Shown piece by piece: positions 18,355-24,379 of a DNA stretch of 64,000 nt. The stretch spans positions 344,675-408,674 of the forward strand of contig JABCZL010000005.1 in the NCBI GenBank assembly GCA_013289685.1, read 5' to 3'. A program made the position numbers and the translations under genes. The DNA comes from Acidobacteriota bacterium. GTDB lineage: Bacteria > Acidobacteriota > Terriglobia > Terriglobales > Acidobacteriaceae. The notes beneath the pieces are model-generated. The model saw only the letters and a program-made list of their open reading frames with translations, searched no databases and was not told where the DNA came from. Numbering within the stretch: position 1 is the stretch's first letter; each line of letters starts with the position of its first letter.

Positions 18355-18384
18355 CTCCTGAAGTTCGCTCTCCTGAAGTTCGCT
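18355..18384. repeat. Perfect 15-bp tandem direct repeat, two copies
   Basis: CTCCTGAAGTTCGCT occurs at 18355-18369 and again, head to tail, at 18370-18384. On the minus strand it lies 15-44 bp upstream of the DUF2007 start, where a promoter or operator would be expected, and it contains AGGAG on the minus strand. Confidence 0.85.
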
Positions 18385-18429
18385 CCGGGGTTGGCCGCGA
18401 CAATCCGCGCAAATCCGTGGCCAGATGTT

Positions 18430-18496
18430 GTTCGCAAGAATTTTGTTCGTAAACATAGTTTGTGAAAATAGTTCGTAAAGATAGTTCATAAATATA
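18430..18496. repeat. Four to five 13-bp direct repeats (iteron-like)
   Basis: Consecutive units are GTTCGTAAACATA (18445), GTTTGTGAAAATA (18458), GTTCGTAAAGATA (18471) and GTTCATAAATATA (18484), followed by GAAC. A weaker fifth unit, GTTCGCAAGAATT, starts at 18430. The AT-rich composition contrasts with the surroundings. The block lies between the 18500-18532 hairpin and the DUF2007 gene and could be a cluster of binding sites for a DNA-binding protein. Confidence 0.8.
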
Positions 18497-18532
18497 GAAC
18501 GGCCCGCAAGCTCAACTAGAGCCTGCGGGCCG
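18488..18532 (-). terminator. Hairpin terminator of the small structured transcript
   Basis: On the minus strand CGGCCCGCAGGCTC (from 18532) pairs with GAGCTTGCGGGCCG (to 18500) around TAGTT, with one mismatch in 14 pairs. The sequence following on the minus strand is TTCTATATTTAT, T-rich though interrupted. It ends the candidate transcript that starts near 18818. Confidence 0.6.
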
Positions 18533-18732
18533 CCCGGTGGACTGTTTGGGATTGACCAAGAGGTGGTCACTCTAACGTGGCCTCTACGGCAACTCCGGGT
18601 TCGTCGAATCGACGATTCCTGACCGACCTGCGTCAGGCGGAATTGAATCCTTACCTCACCGGTAGTGTGCGGGCTGTAGCTTCCGGCGCGCGTTTCTTGT
18701 CTGCGCCTGAAGCCCCGCTTAGAGCAACCGCT

Positions 18733-18795
18733 CTAAGTCTCAGCCACCTCACCTGGTCTTTGAGTACCCCAACTACTGCCTTCAGAACTTGTCAT
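18733..18795 (-). CDS. Candidate 20-residue peptide (small ORF)
   Basis: It starts at the ATG at 18795, preceded by AAAGGAGGTGG with about 4-5 nt spacing, one of the strongest ribosome binding sites in the window. The peptide reads MTSSEGSSWG then TQRPGEVAET. It is hydrophilic, rich in Ser, Thr, Gly and Glu, with one Trp, no signal and no membrane segment. The stop codon lies within a hairpin. The frame is open upstream to 18930 but has no ribosome binding site there. It could be a leader peptide controlling the following RNA, a functional small protein, or a chance ORF. Confidence 0.45.
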   Translation of the reverse strand: MTSSEGSSWGTQRPGEVAET

Positions 18796-18824
18796 CCGAC
18801 CACCTCCTTTCCGGTGTAATTCGC

Positions 18825-18854
18825 ACATTAGTACGAAAGCGCCCTGTGCGTCAA
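18825..18854 (-). promoter_or_regulatory. Sigma-70-like promoter of the small structured transcript
   Basis: On the minus strand a -35 box TTGACG (18854-18849) is separated by 18 nt from a -10-like TAATGT (18830-18825). The predicted transcript start is about 18818, just upstream of the ribosome binding site at 18800-18808. Confidence 0.5.
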
Positions 18855-18907
18855 CCGGCACGAAAGTGGGTATCGCGGAAAGCAACAGGCAATTTGTGAA
18901 AGCCGAA

Positions 18908-19297
18908 TTAACGATTGGCGAGAGTGGCAATTTCGCCCAGCCCCAACAGGCTGGCGTCTGCCGTCACCAGCGTAAGATCGAGTACCTTGGCGGTAGCGGC
19001 GAGAAATCGGTCCGCCGGATCGCGCTGCGGAAGACGCAGTCGGCGGGAGGCTGCGGCAATTTCATGGGTGAAGGGAGCTTCGCGAAATGGCGCTGTCGAG
19101 TCGATTATCCAGCTCTCTAGATCTCCGTCGAGGTGGATGCGTCCCTTCTCATGCAGCATTAACGCCTCCCACGTGCTTATCGGCGACAGCCACAATTCAT
19201 TTTCCGGGATTCGTAGTTCGTGCCGAGTTCTGACGCCAAGACGGTCAGGCTCCCGCAGGCTCCACAGCCAGATATGCGTATCGAGCAGGAGCCTCAA
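18908..19297 (-). CDS. vapC: VapC-type PIN-domain ribonuclease toxin
   Basis: A 129-residue PIN-domain protein. Metal-binding acidic residues are in place: D6 in LLLDTHIW, E44 in STWEAL, D93 and D96 in QRDPADRF and D114 in VTADASL. VapC toxins are Mg-dependent endoribonucleases, usually cleaving tRNA or rRNA, and are neutralised by the cognate antitoxin. Its start overlaps the antitoxin stop by four bases, the usual coupled arrangement. The DTHIWLW and RDPADRFLAATA blocks place it in the PIN subgroup often paired with Phd-type antitoxins. The small structured transcript lies immediately downstream. Confidence 0.93.
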   Translation of the reverse strand: MRLLLDTHIWLWSLREPDRLGVRTRHELRIPENELWLSPISTWEALMLHEKGRIHLDGDLESWIIDSTAPFREAPFTHEIAAASRRLRLPQRDPADRFLAATAKVLDLTLVTADASLLGLGEIATLANR

Positions 19298-19533
19298 TCG
19301 CGCAGGACCTCCCAGTCATCTGGGTCGCTGGCCGGGGAGATGATGTCACCCAGAATTTCCATGCGCCCTTTCATTGAACCGATCCAATCCCGGTTATTGG
19401 TCGGCGCGGGAGGGGAGACCTCCGCGATGGGACGCCCCCGACGAGTCACCCGGATCGGCTGCTTGGTTTTCTGTACCTCATCGAGGATTGCCAGACACTT
19501 GGCTTTGAATTCGGAGATAGCTATTTCTTTCAT
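19294..19533 (-). CDS. Phd/YefM-family antitoxin
   Basis: A 79-residue protein starting at MKEIAISEFKAKC; an alternative start 30 bp upstream would begin inside the promoter/operator. The N-terminal half has the Phd/YefM DNA-binding fold (EIAISEFKAKCLAILDEVQKTKQPIRVTRRGRPIAEVSP). The C-terminal part is the flexible segment that wraps the toxin. It binds its own promoter and neutralises the adjacent PIN toxin. A 14-bp palindrome lies just upstream. Confidence 0.9.
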   Translation of the reverse strand: MKEIAISEFKAKCLAILDEVQKTKQPIRVTRRGRPIAEVSPPAPTNNRDWIGSMKGRMEILGDIISPASDPDDWEVLRD

Positions 19534-19542
19534 GACCCATAT

Positions 19543-19571
19543 ATTGGACCATAGTCCATACAACTGGTCAA
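19543..19571 (-). promoter_or_regulatory. Toxin-antitoxin promoter with palindromic operator
   Basis: On the minus strand TTGACC (19571-19566), 17 nt, then TCCAAT (19548-19543). The palindrome TGGAC-CATA-GTCCA at 19545-19558 overlaps the -10 region and spacer, as expected for autorepression by a Phd-type antitoxin. The antitoxin ATG is at 19533. Confidence 0.6.
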
Positions 19572-19575
19572 GTAA

Positions 19576-21387
19576 CTACGGCAGTCCGAACGCATAGACC
19601 GCGCTGCCTGCTGCGATCGCTACATATTCTTTTCCGTCGATCGCAAACGCCATGGGCGCAGCGTAGACCGCGCCGCCCATCTGGAAGTGCCACAGCGGCT
19701 TACCCGCCGCCGCATCGAAAGCAATGAAATTTCCCTCCGCGTCGCCGCTGAACACCAGTCCACCCGCAGTCGACAACACCCCTGACCAAGTCGGCGACGT
19801 ATGCTCAAACGTCCACTTGATCTCTCCCGTCGCCGGATCGATCGCCTTCAGGAATCCGCGATAGGGCTCGGCCTCTTCCGACGGAAAATAGGCGCTCCCG
19901 TAATACGCGTGTCCCGCTTCATAGGGCTGCGGCGCCGTGCTGAAAGTGTCGCACTGATCGCGCGCCGTTACGTAAAAGAGCGCCGTCTGCGGGTCGTAGG
20001 TCGGAGCCATGAAGTTCGTTGTCCCTGCCGCCCCGGGACATACCGTGCGACCCTCCAGTGTCGGCGATGCTTCCTTCTTCCCCAGCGGCCGCCCTTCCGC
20101 ATCCTTCGTATCGCTCCATGTAATTTTGCCATAAGCATTCGCCGAGATGAGCTTGCCCGATGTGCGATCGAGTACGTAGAAGAATCCATTGCGGTCGGCC
20201 TGCGCGATCAGGTGCTTTCCGCCCGCCGCAGTCATGACGTCAATCATCACCGGAACCTGCGTCGCGTCCCAGTCGTGCTCGTCGTGCTTAGTGAACTGGA
20301 AATACCAGTTCATCTTGCCGGTGTCAGCATCGAGCGCCAGCAGGGAATTGCTGTACAGGTTGTCGCCCGCCCGTCCCTCGCCACGATTCGACGGCGCCGG
20401 ATTTCCCGTCGGCCAAAAGATCTGATTCGTCGCTGCGTCGTAGGTTCCCGTATTCCACGCGGGCGCGCCGCCCACTTTCCACGAATCGCCCTCCCACGTG
20501 TCATGCCCCGGCTCACCCGGTCCCGGCACCGTATAGAACCGCCACTTGCGCTCGCCGGTATCGGCGTCGTACGCGTCAATGAACCCGCGCACGCCGTACT
20601 CTCCTCCGGAGATGCCGATCACGATCAAGTTTTTCACTGCCAGCGGCGCCACCGTGAAGCTATGCCCGGTGCGATAGTCCGCTGCGGCCACGTCCCACAG
20701 CACGGCACCTGTTTTCGCATCGAGCGCGATCACGTGCGCGTCCAGCGTGCCCAGAAAAACCTTGTTCCCCAGAATCGCCACCCCTCGATTCACCCGCCCG
20801 CAACACGGACGGATGTCCCCCGGCAATTGCCGCTGGTACATCCAAATCGGCCGCCCGGTACGCACGTCCAGGGCAAACGCCCGATTGTCCTGCGCGGTCG
20901 CATACATGATCCCGTCGACCACCAAAGGAGTTGTCTCTAGTTTTCCAGTCGCGGTAGTCTGATACACCCACTTCGCCACCATCGTGCGCGCATTCGTGAG
21001 GTTGATCTGGTCGAGCGCGCTGAACCGCTTCCCGGTATAGTCGCCGGAGTAGGTCATCCAGTTCTGTGGTTCTTTCGCAGAGTTCACCAGCCGTTCGAAC
21101 GTCACCTGCGCTGTCGTCCAACTCGCGAAAATACTCATTAAGAAAATCGTCGCGACAAGACGTGCTGGACCTCTGACAATACCGTGGAAGAGCGGCCCTT
21201 TGAGAGCCTGCCCTGAGCTTGCCGAAGGGGCCGCGTTACGAATCCGCCAGAAGAAGGCCTTTAGGCCCAGTGGGCCGTCGGGGCTGAAGCCCGCGGTCGT
21301 GACAGCGCCTTTACGCGGCGCTGAAGCGCCGCTCTTCCTCGCTCGTACTTGCGTCTCAGAAGACTCGATCCACCCCCGCCCTCTCAT
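19576..21387 (-). CDS. PQQ-dependent alcohol dehydrogenase-type quinoprotein
   Basis: A 603-residue reading frame. From about residue 97 it is a quinoprotein eight-bladed propeller: WMTYSGDYTGKRFSALDQIN, the vicinal disulfide CC in IRPCCGRVNRGVA that contacts PQQ, GEYGVRGFIDAYDADTGE, FTKHDEHDWDATQVPV and repeated W-motifs (GEIKWTFEH, GKPLWHFQM). It oxidises alcohols or similar substrates in the periplasm and passes electrons to a cytochrome. The start overlaps the stop of the upstream diheme cytochrome gene (ATGA). Residues about 17-69, however, are encoded by interspersed repeats, and the export segment (ATIFLMSIFASWTTAQ) comes only at about 79-94. The true N-terminus is therefore uncertain; ATG 21138 gives a short signal. 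Confidence 0.9.
   Translation of the reverse strand: MRGRGWIESSETQVRARKSGASAPRKGAVTTAGFSPDGPLGLKAFFWRIRNAAPSASSGQALKGPLFHGIVRGPARLVATIFLMSIFASWTTAQVTFERLVNSAKEPQNWMTYSGDYTGKRFSALDQINLTNARTMVAKWVYQTTATGKLETTPLVVDGIMYATAQDNRAFALDVRTGRPIWMYQRQLPGDIRPCCGRVNRGVAILGNKVFLGTLDAHVIALDAKTGAVLWDVAAADYRTGHSFTVAPLAVKNLIVIGISGGEYGVRGFIDAYDADTGERKWRFYTVPGPGEPGHDTWEGDSWKVGGAPAWNTGTYDAATNQIFWPTGNPAPSNRGEGRAGDNLYSNSLLALDADTGKMNWYFQFTKHDEHDWDATQVPVMIDVMTAAGGKHLIAQADRNGFFYVLDRTSGKLISANAYGKITWSDTKDAEGRPLGKKEASPTLEGRTVCPGAAGTTNFMAPTYDPQTALFYVTARDQCDTFSTAPQPYEAGHAYYGSAYFPSEEAEPYRGFLKAIDPATGEIKWTFEHTSPTWSGVLSTAGGLVFSGDAEGNFIAFDAAAGKPLWHFQMGGAVYAAPMAFAIDGKEYVAIAAGSAVYAFGLP
21184..21346. repeat. Composite of inverted repeat elements, one with a nested insertion
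   Basis: A plus-oriented element, GTGGAAGAGCGGCCC (21184-21198) ... GGGCCGCGTTA (21228-21238), has its TTCA loop replaced by a sequence containing CCCTGAGCTTGCCGAAGG. A minus-oriented sister with arms GCGGCGC/GCGCCGC (21315-21332) lies 80 bp away. GGGCTGAAGCCC-type palindromes lie between them. The intact relative is at 53272-53301. This block encodes part of the quinoprotein N-terminus. Confidence 0.8.
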
Positions 21388-22229
21388 TTCGGCCCCACGC
21401 TGATCAAATAAGCCACAATGTCCCCCAGTTCCTTGTCGCTCAAAATATCGGCTCCGTACACTGGCATGGCCGACTGCCGGGTCTTCTGAAACGACCGCAG
21501 CTTGTCCTTCTCCAGCAGATGAATCTGCTCGCTCGCGTCCATGATCTGCACGCTGAAGCTGTCTTCATTGAGCGTCACGCCTTTGATCTGCTTCCCGTCG
21601 GCGGTAACCACGGTGACGGTCTCATATTCCTGCGGAAACTCCTTGGTTGCCTCAGTTAATCCCCAAGCCAGCCGCCGGCTGGGATTGCGCACCGAATCGA
21701 TGATCGCCTCGCGCGTCCGCGATCCGCCCACTCCCGTCAACTCCGGCCCGAGCCGGCCGCCCTTGCCCTCCACCATGTGACAGAGGGAGCAGTTGGCATC
21801 GCCATGAAACAGTTCCTTGCCGCGGCTGGCATTACCCACGGCTTGAGCCGGAGCCTTCACTTCCTGGCTGCGAATGTAGGTGATGATCTGCCAGATCTCC
21901 TCATCGGTCATGCCGACGCCCTGCCCGTTAGTCCCGTTGGCCGGCATCGCAGTTCCTGGAATACCGTTGCTGATGACCTGAAACATCTCCGCGTCAGAGT
22001 GCGTGTGCTTCTTCACCGCCCGCGTCAGGTCCGGCCCGCGTCCTCCGCCGTGCGCGCCCAGTCCATGACACAGCGCGCAGTTGATGCGGAACTCATACTC
22101 CCCCGCCTTCGCCGCTTTGGCGTTACCGGCTAGAGGATTGCGGTCGTCCGCGTGCAACAGCGCTGCGGTCATCAGCAGCGAGAAGACGGCAAGCCGCACG
22201 AGAATGAAATAGTGTTTGGTCGCAAGCAT
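21384..22229 (-). CDS. Diheme cytochrome c, electron acceptor of the PQQ dehydrogenase
   Basis: A 281-residue protein from ATG 22229, with signal sequence FILVRLAVFSLLMTAALLHA. Two heme c attachment motifs are present: C51-A-L-C54-H55 and C147-S-L-C150-H151. The first domain ends with GMTDEEIWQIITYIRS. The second contains LGPELTGVGGSRTREAIIDSVRNPSRRL and DGKQIKGVTLNEDSFSVQI, and ends with MPVYGADILSDKELGDIVAYL supplying a likely axial Met. The stop overlaps the quinoprotein start by four bases, so the two are co-translated. Together they form a periplasmic alcohol oxidation and electron transfer pair. Confidence 0.93.
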   Translation of the reverse strand: MLATKHYFILVRLAVFSLLMTAALLHADDRNPLAGNAKAAKAGEYEFRINCALCHGLGAHGGGRGPDLTRAVKKHTHSDAEMFQVISNGIPGTAMPANGTNGQGVGMTDEEIWQIITYIRSQEVKAPAQAVGNASRGKELFHGDANCSLCHMVEGKGGRLGPELTGVGGSRTREAIIDSVRNPSRRLAWGLTEATKEFPQEYETVTVVTADGKQIKGVTLNEDSFSVQIMDASEQIHLLEKDKLRSFQKTRQSAMPVYGADILSDKELGDIVAYLISVGPK

Positions 22230-22455
22230 TTGCCACCCACTTGTTGGAAGTTGCCGCATTTTACGCCAATAACTTGCCAGCGTCGCTTTGGAAATCTCGT
22301 CATAAAGCCGGCTCCGAAAAACCCTCGTACCGTCGCCACTTTCCCCACGCGTACATGTCTGTCAGTCATCTGGGAAGGGTACCGACGCCCTTCTAGACTT
22401 AAGTTCTCTCGGTTCACGGTCCCCTGACGTCGCGAAGTGGACTGCGGCTCAGACC

Positions 22456-23010
22456 ATGGTAGGCGTCGAATCGGTTTTGGAGGCGGAACGGGTGTTCAAG
22501 AAGGCCGCACTCTTTGGGCTGCTGTTCTTCGTCGGCACTGGACTCGGGTCATACGCCGGGTGGGAACTCGGGTCGTCGTTCGAGTCCGCGCGAGAGTTTC
22601 GCGCCTTCCGGACGGCCGAAGAAAAAGCCTTTCTCAGAACCTACGAGTCGATCGCAAGCCTGTGGATCGTCAACATGAGATCGGCCACTATCCTCCAAAA
22701 TCCAAAATACGGATCAGAAGGCCGTCGAGCAGACTTGAACTTGGTGTTGGATGCCGCTCAAAAGGGCCGGACACAGGCGACCGATCCGGCGGTGCTCACG
22801 CTCATCGACGTCGAGACCGGCATCACCTATGCGCGGCTTGGAATGGTCGAAGAATCCGCCGGTAATCTTCCCGCCTCTCAGACCTGGATGCAAAAAGCGC
22901 AGACCACATTGCGGCAGGCAGGCTGGAAGAACTATTCAGAGTCGCATCTGAGGGAGATCGTGCAAGCGCGCAACCAGCAAGACTCCTGCGACTGCCCCGG
23001 AAAAAAATGA
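22456..23010 (+). CDS. Small membrane-anchored protein, first of a related pair
   Basis: A 184-residue protein with one transmembrane helix (AALFGLLFFVGTGLGSYAGWELG) near the N-terminus and a helical soluble part. The segment DVETGITYARLGMVEESAGN aligns with DTGRAYLRLAAIEERAGN of the next gene, and the following KAQTTLRQAGW aligns with NAQQSFRSMGR there. The two genes are therefore diverged tandem paralogues. The helical hairpin resembles a single TPR-like unit. No function can be assigned. The next start lies 7 bp downstream. Confidence 0.7.
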   Translation: MVGVESVLEAERVFKKAALFGLLFFVGTGLGSYAGWELGSSFESAREFRAFRTAEEKAFLRTYESIASLWIVNMRSATILQNPKYGSEGRRADLNLVLDAAQKGRTQATDPAVLTLIDVETGITYARLGMVEESAGNLPASQTWMQKAQTTLRQAGWKNYSESHLREIVQARNQQDSCDCPGKK

Positions 23011-23017
23011 GGTCAGC

Positions 23018-23473
23018 ATGAAAGCACTGAAACTTTGCTGCATCGCACTGTCATCGGGTCTCCTCGTTGGTGTCGTGGCCGGCGCCTACATGGGGACCTG
23101 GATTGACGGAGTTCTGATCTGGAGGGAAATGTCAGCTGGGACGGGATATGCTGAGCTTTCCAATCTCCAGTATGACCAAGCCGATACCGAACATGCCCGC
23201 CAAGCCCTGCTGGGCTTCACCAAATTCTCGCAGTCGATGAGCAAACTGCACAGCGCCCAACGCGACAAGGCGCTCCTCGTCGATACCGGACGAGCCTATC
23301 TGCGACTCGCAGCGATTGAAGAACGTGCCGGCAACAGCAGTCTCTCGCGTCAATACGTGCTCAATGCTCAGCAGAGCTTTAGAAGTATGGGCCGCGATAT
23401 CCCGGAAGCGGAACTCAACAAGCAGGTCACGAAGATTGCCAGCCCTGCCCCACCCAATAGCCCGCCTTCGTAG
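23018..23473 (+). CDS. Small membrane-anchored protein, second of a related pair
   Basis: A 151-residue protein with N-terminal hydrophobic helix (ALSSGLLVGVVAGAYMGTWI) and helical soluble domain related to the preceding gene (see there). It ends in a proline-rich tail. The 7-bp gap indicates an operon. No conserved catalytic residues are visible. Both proteins keep the G-x-Y-x-R-L and E-x-A-G-N pattern, suggesting a shared structural role at the membrane. Confidence 0.68.
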   Translation: MKALKLCCIALSSGLLVGVVAGAYMGTWIDGVLIWREMSAGTGYAELSNLQYDQADTEHARQALLGFTKFSQSMSKLHSAQRDKALLVDTGRAYLRLAAIEERAGNSSLSRQYVLNAQQSFRSMGRDIPEAELNKQVTKIASPAPPNSPPS

Positions 23474-23607
23474 TTCCCCACCTGTACATGTCCAGCGGGC
23501 ATCTGCCGCCTGCACCTTTGGCTCTCTACACTGAAATCCTGCCCTCTATATGCCGATAGTACTGAGGGGAGAAGAGGATTTCCCTGGGCGTCGAAGTGAT
23601 TGATTCG

Positions 23608-24294
23608 TCAGCCTTTCCAGCGAAAGGCGTCGGCCTGGGGAAGGCCCACATGAGCCAGCACGCGGTAAGCAAATTCGCGCGCCATCTCATCTAAAGAAGC
23701 AGGGTGGTAATAGAACGCCGGAATCAGCGGGAAGACGGTGGCTCCGGCGTCGGCGGCCCGGTACATGTTGCGGATGTGGATTTTGTTGAGCGGCGTCTCG
23801 CGCACGCACAGCACCAGCGGACGCTTCTCTTTGAGCGAGACATCCGCCGCGCGCTCAATCAGTTGCGCGGCAACGCCGTTGGCGATACGGGCCAAAGTGC
23901 CAACGCTGCATGGCATGACGATCATGGCGTCGGCGGGATAGGAACCGCTGGCCACGTTCGCCCCGATGTCGGTGTTCGATTGCTCTTTGATTTTGAGCGC
24001 AGCACGACTGCCGGAGTGGCCAAGAATCCGGCCGACCAGGTTGGACCGGCCCTTCAGGCCCAACTCTTCGGCCATAACCCGCAGCGCGCTGTCAGAAGCG
24101 ATGAAGTTGACCGTCTCCACGCGAGCATCGCGTTCGACGGCCAGCAGAAGATGCCGCAGAAAAATGGCCCCGCTGGCCCCCGTGGTCGCGATGGTCAGAT
24201 TCCGCGGTGGATGGTTAGGCAGAAAGCCTCCGGCGAGGCACAGAAGAATGACCTCGAATTGTGGAGCATAGGGAGTTGCTGAAGAAGAAGTCAA
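23608..24294 (-). CDS. ubiX: UbiX-type flavin prenyltransferase
   Basis: A flavoprotein that attaches a dimethylallyl group to FMN, making the prenyl-FMN cofactor for UbiD decarboxylases. Motifs are LTIATTGASGAIFLRHLL (phosphate loop), FIASDSALRVM, DAMIVMPCSVGTLARIANGVA, RPLVLCVRETPLNKIHIRNM and AFYYHPASLDEM. The frame is open upstream to 24504, but that part is made by heptamer repeats (GSWLLAL repeated) and is not credible coding sequence. TTG 24294 is the closest usual start codon, giving 228 residues, slightly long for the family. No UbiD gene lies in this window. It is divergent from ChaN across a heptamer array. Confidence 0.9.
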   Translation of the reverse strand: MTSSSATPYAPQFEVILLCLAGGFLPNHPPRNLTIATTGASGAIFLRHLLLAVERDARVETVNFIASDSALRVMAEELGLKGRSNLVGRILGHSGSRAALKIKEQSNTDIGANVASGSYPADAMIVMPCSVGTLARIANGVAAQLIERAADVSLKEKRPLVLCVRETPLNKIHIRNMYRAADAGATVFPLIPAFYYHPASLDEMAREFAYRVLAHVGLPQADAFRWKG

Positions 24295-24300
24295 GACGAG

Positions 24301-24377
24301 GAGCCAGAAGCTAAGAGCTAAGAGCCAAGAGCCAAGAGCCAAGAGCCAAGAGCCAAGAGCCAAGAGCCAAGAGCCAA
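24301..24377. repeat. Heptamer array GAGCCAA, eight perfect copies
   Basis: GAGCCAG, AAGCTAA and GAGCTAA (24301-24321) lead into eight perfect GAGCCAA copies (24322-24377). The array stops 2 bp before the ChaN ATG and covers the position of its ribosome binding site. On the minus strand it lies just upstream of ubiX. It may change copy number by slipped-strand replication. Confidence 0.95.
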
Positions 24378-24379
24378 TC

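Larger units (their letters stand above)
18488..18818 (-). ncRNA. Candidate structured small RNA with leader ORF, unknown class
   Basis: A self-contained unit on the minus strand: promoter (18825-18854), strong ribosome binding site and a 20-codon ORF, followed by a series of hairpins and a terminator-like hairpin. The hairpins are CTTAGAGC/GCTCTAAG (18718-18737), whose arm contains the ORF's stop codon, and a long nested stem at 18669-18718 (GCGGG/CCCGC, GCTTC/GAAGC, GGCGC/GCGCC). Shorter ones are CCG-CCTG-ACG-CAGG-T-CGG, TCGTCG-ATT-CGACGA and TGACCA-CCTCT-TGGTCA further on. I do not recognise it as tmRNA, 6S, SRP, RNase P or a known riboswitch. The boundaries are estimates. Confidence 0.5.

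Noticed and set aside
18600..18720. tRNA-like TTCAATT loop in the structured unit
   Set aside because: The flanking bases do not form a T stem and no acceptor or anticodon stem can be drawn.
18733..18930. A 65-codon version of the small ORF
   Set aside because: The extra upstream part includes the promoter and lacks a ribosome binding site; only the last 20 codons follow a strong one.
19801..20940. Long plus-strand open frame (379 codons) across the PQQ dehydrogenase
   Set aside because: It is antisense to a clear quinoprotein, has no domain or ribosome binding site, and such frames are common at high GC.
24301..24377. CRISPR-like appearance of the GAGCCAA array
   Set aside because: Units are 7 bp, contiguous and without spacers, and no cas genes are present.
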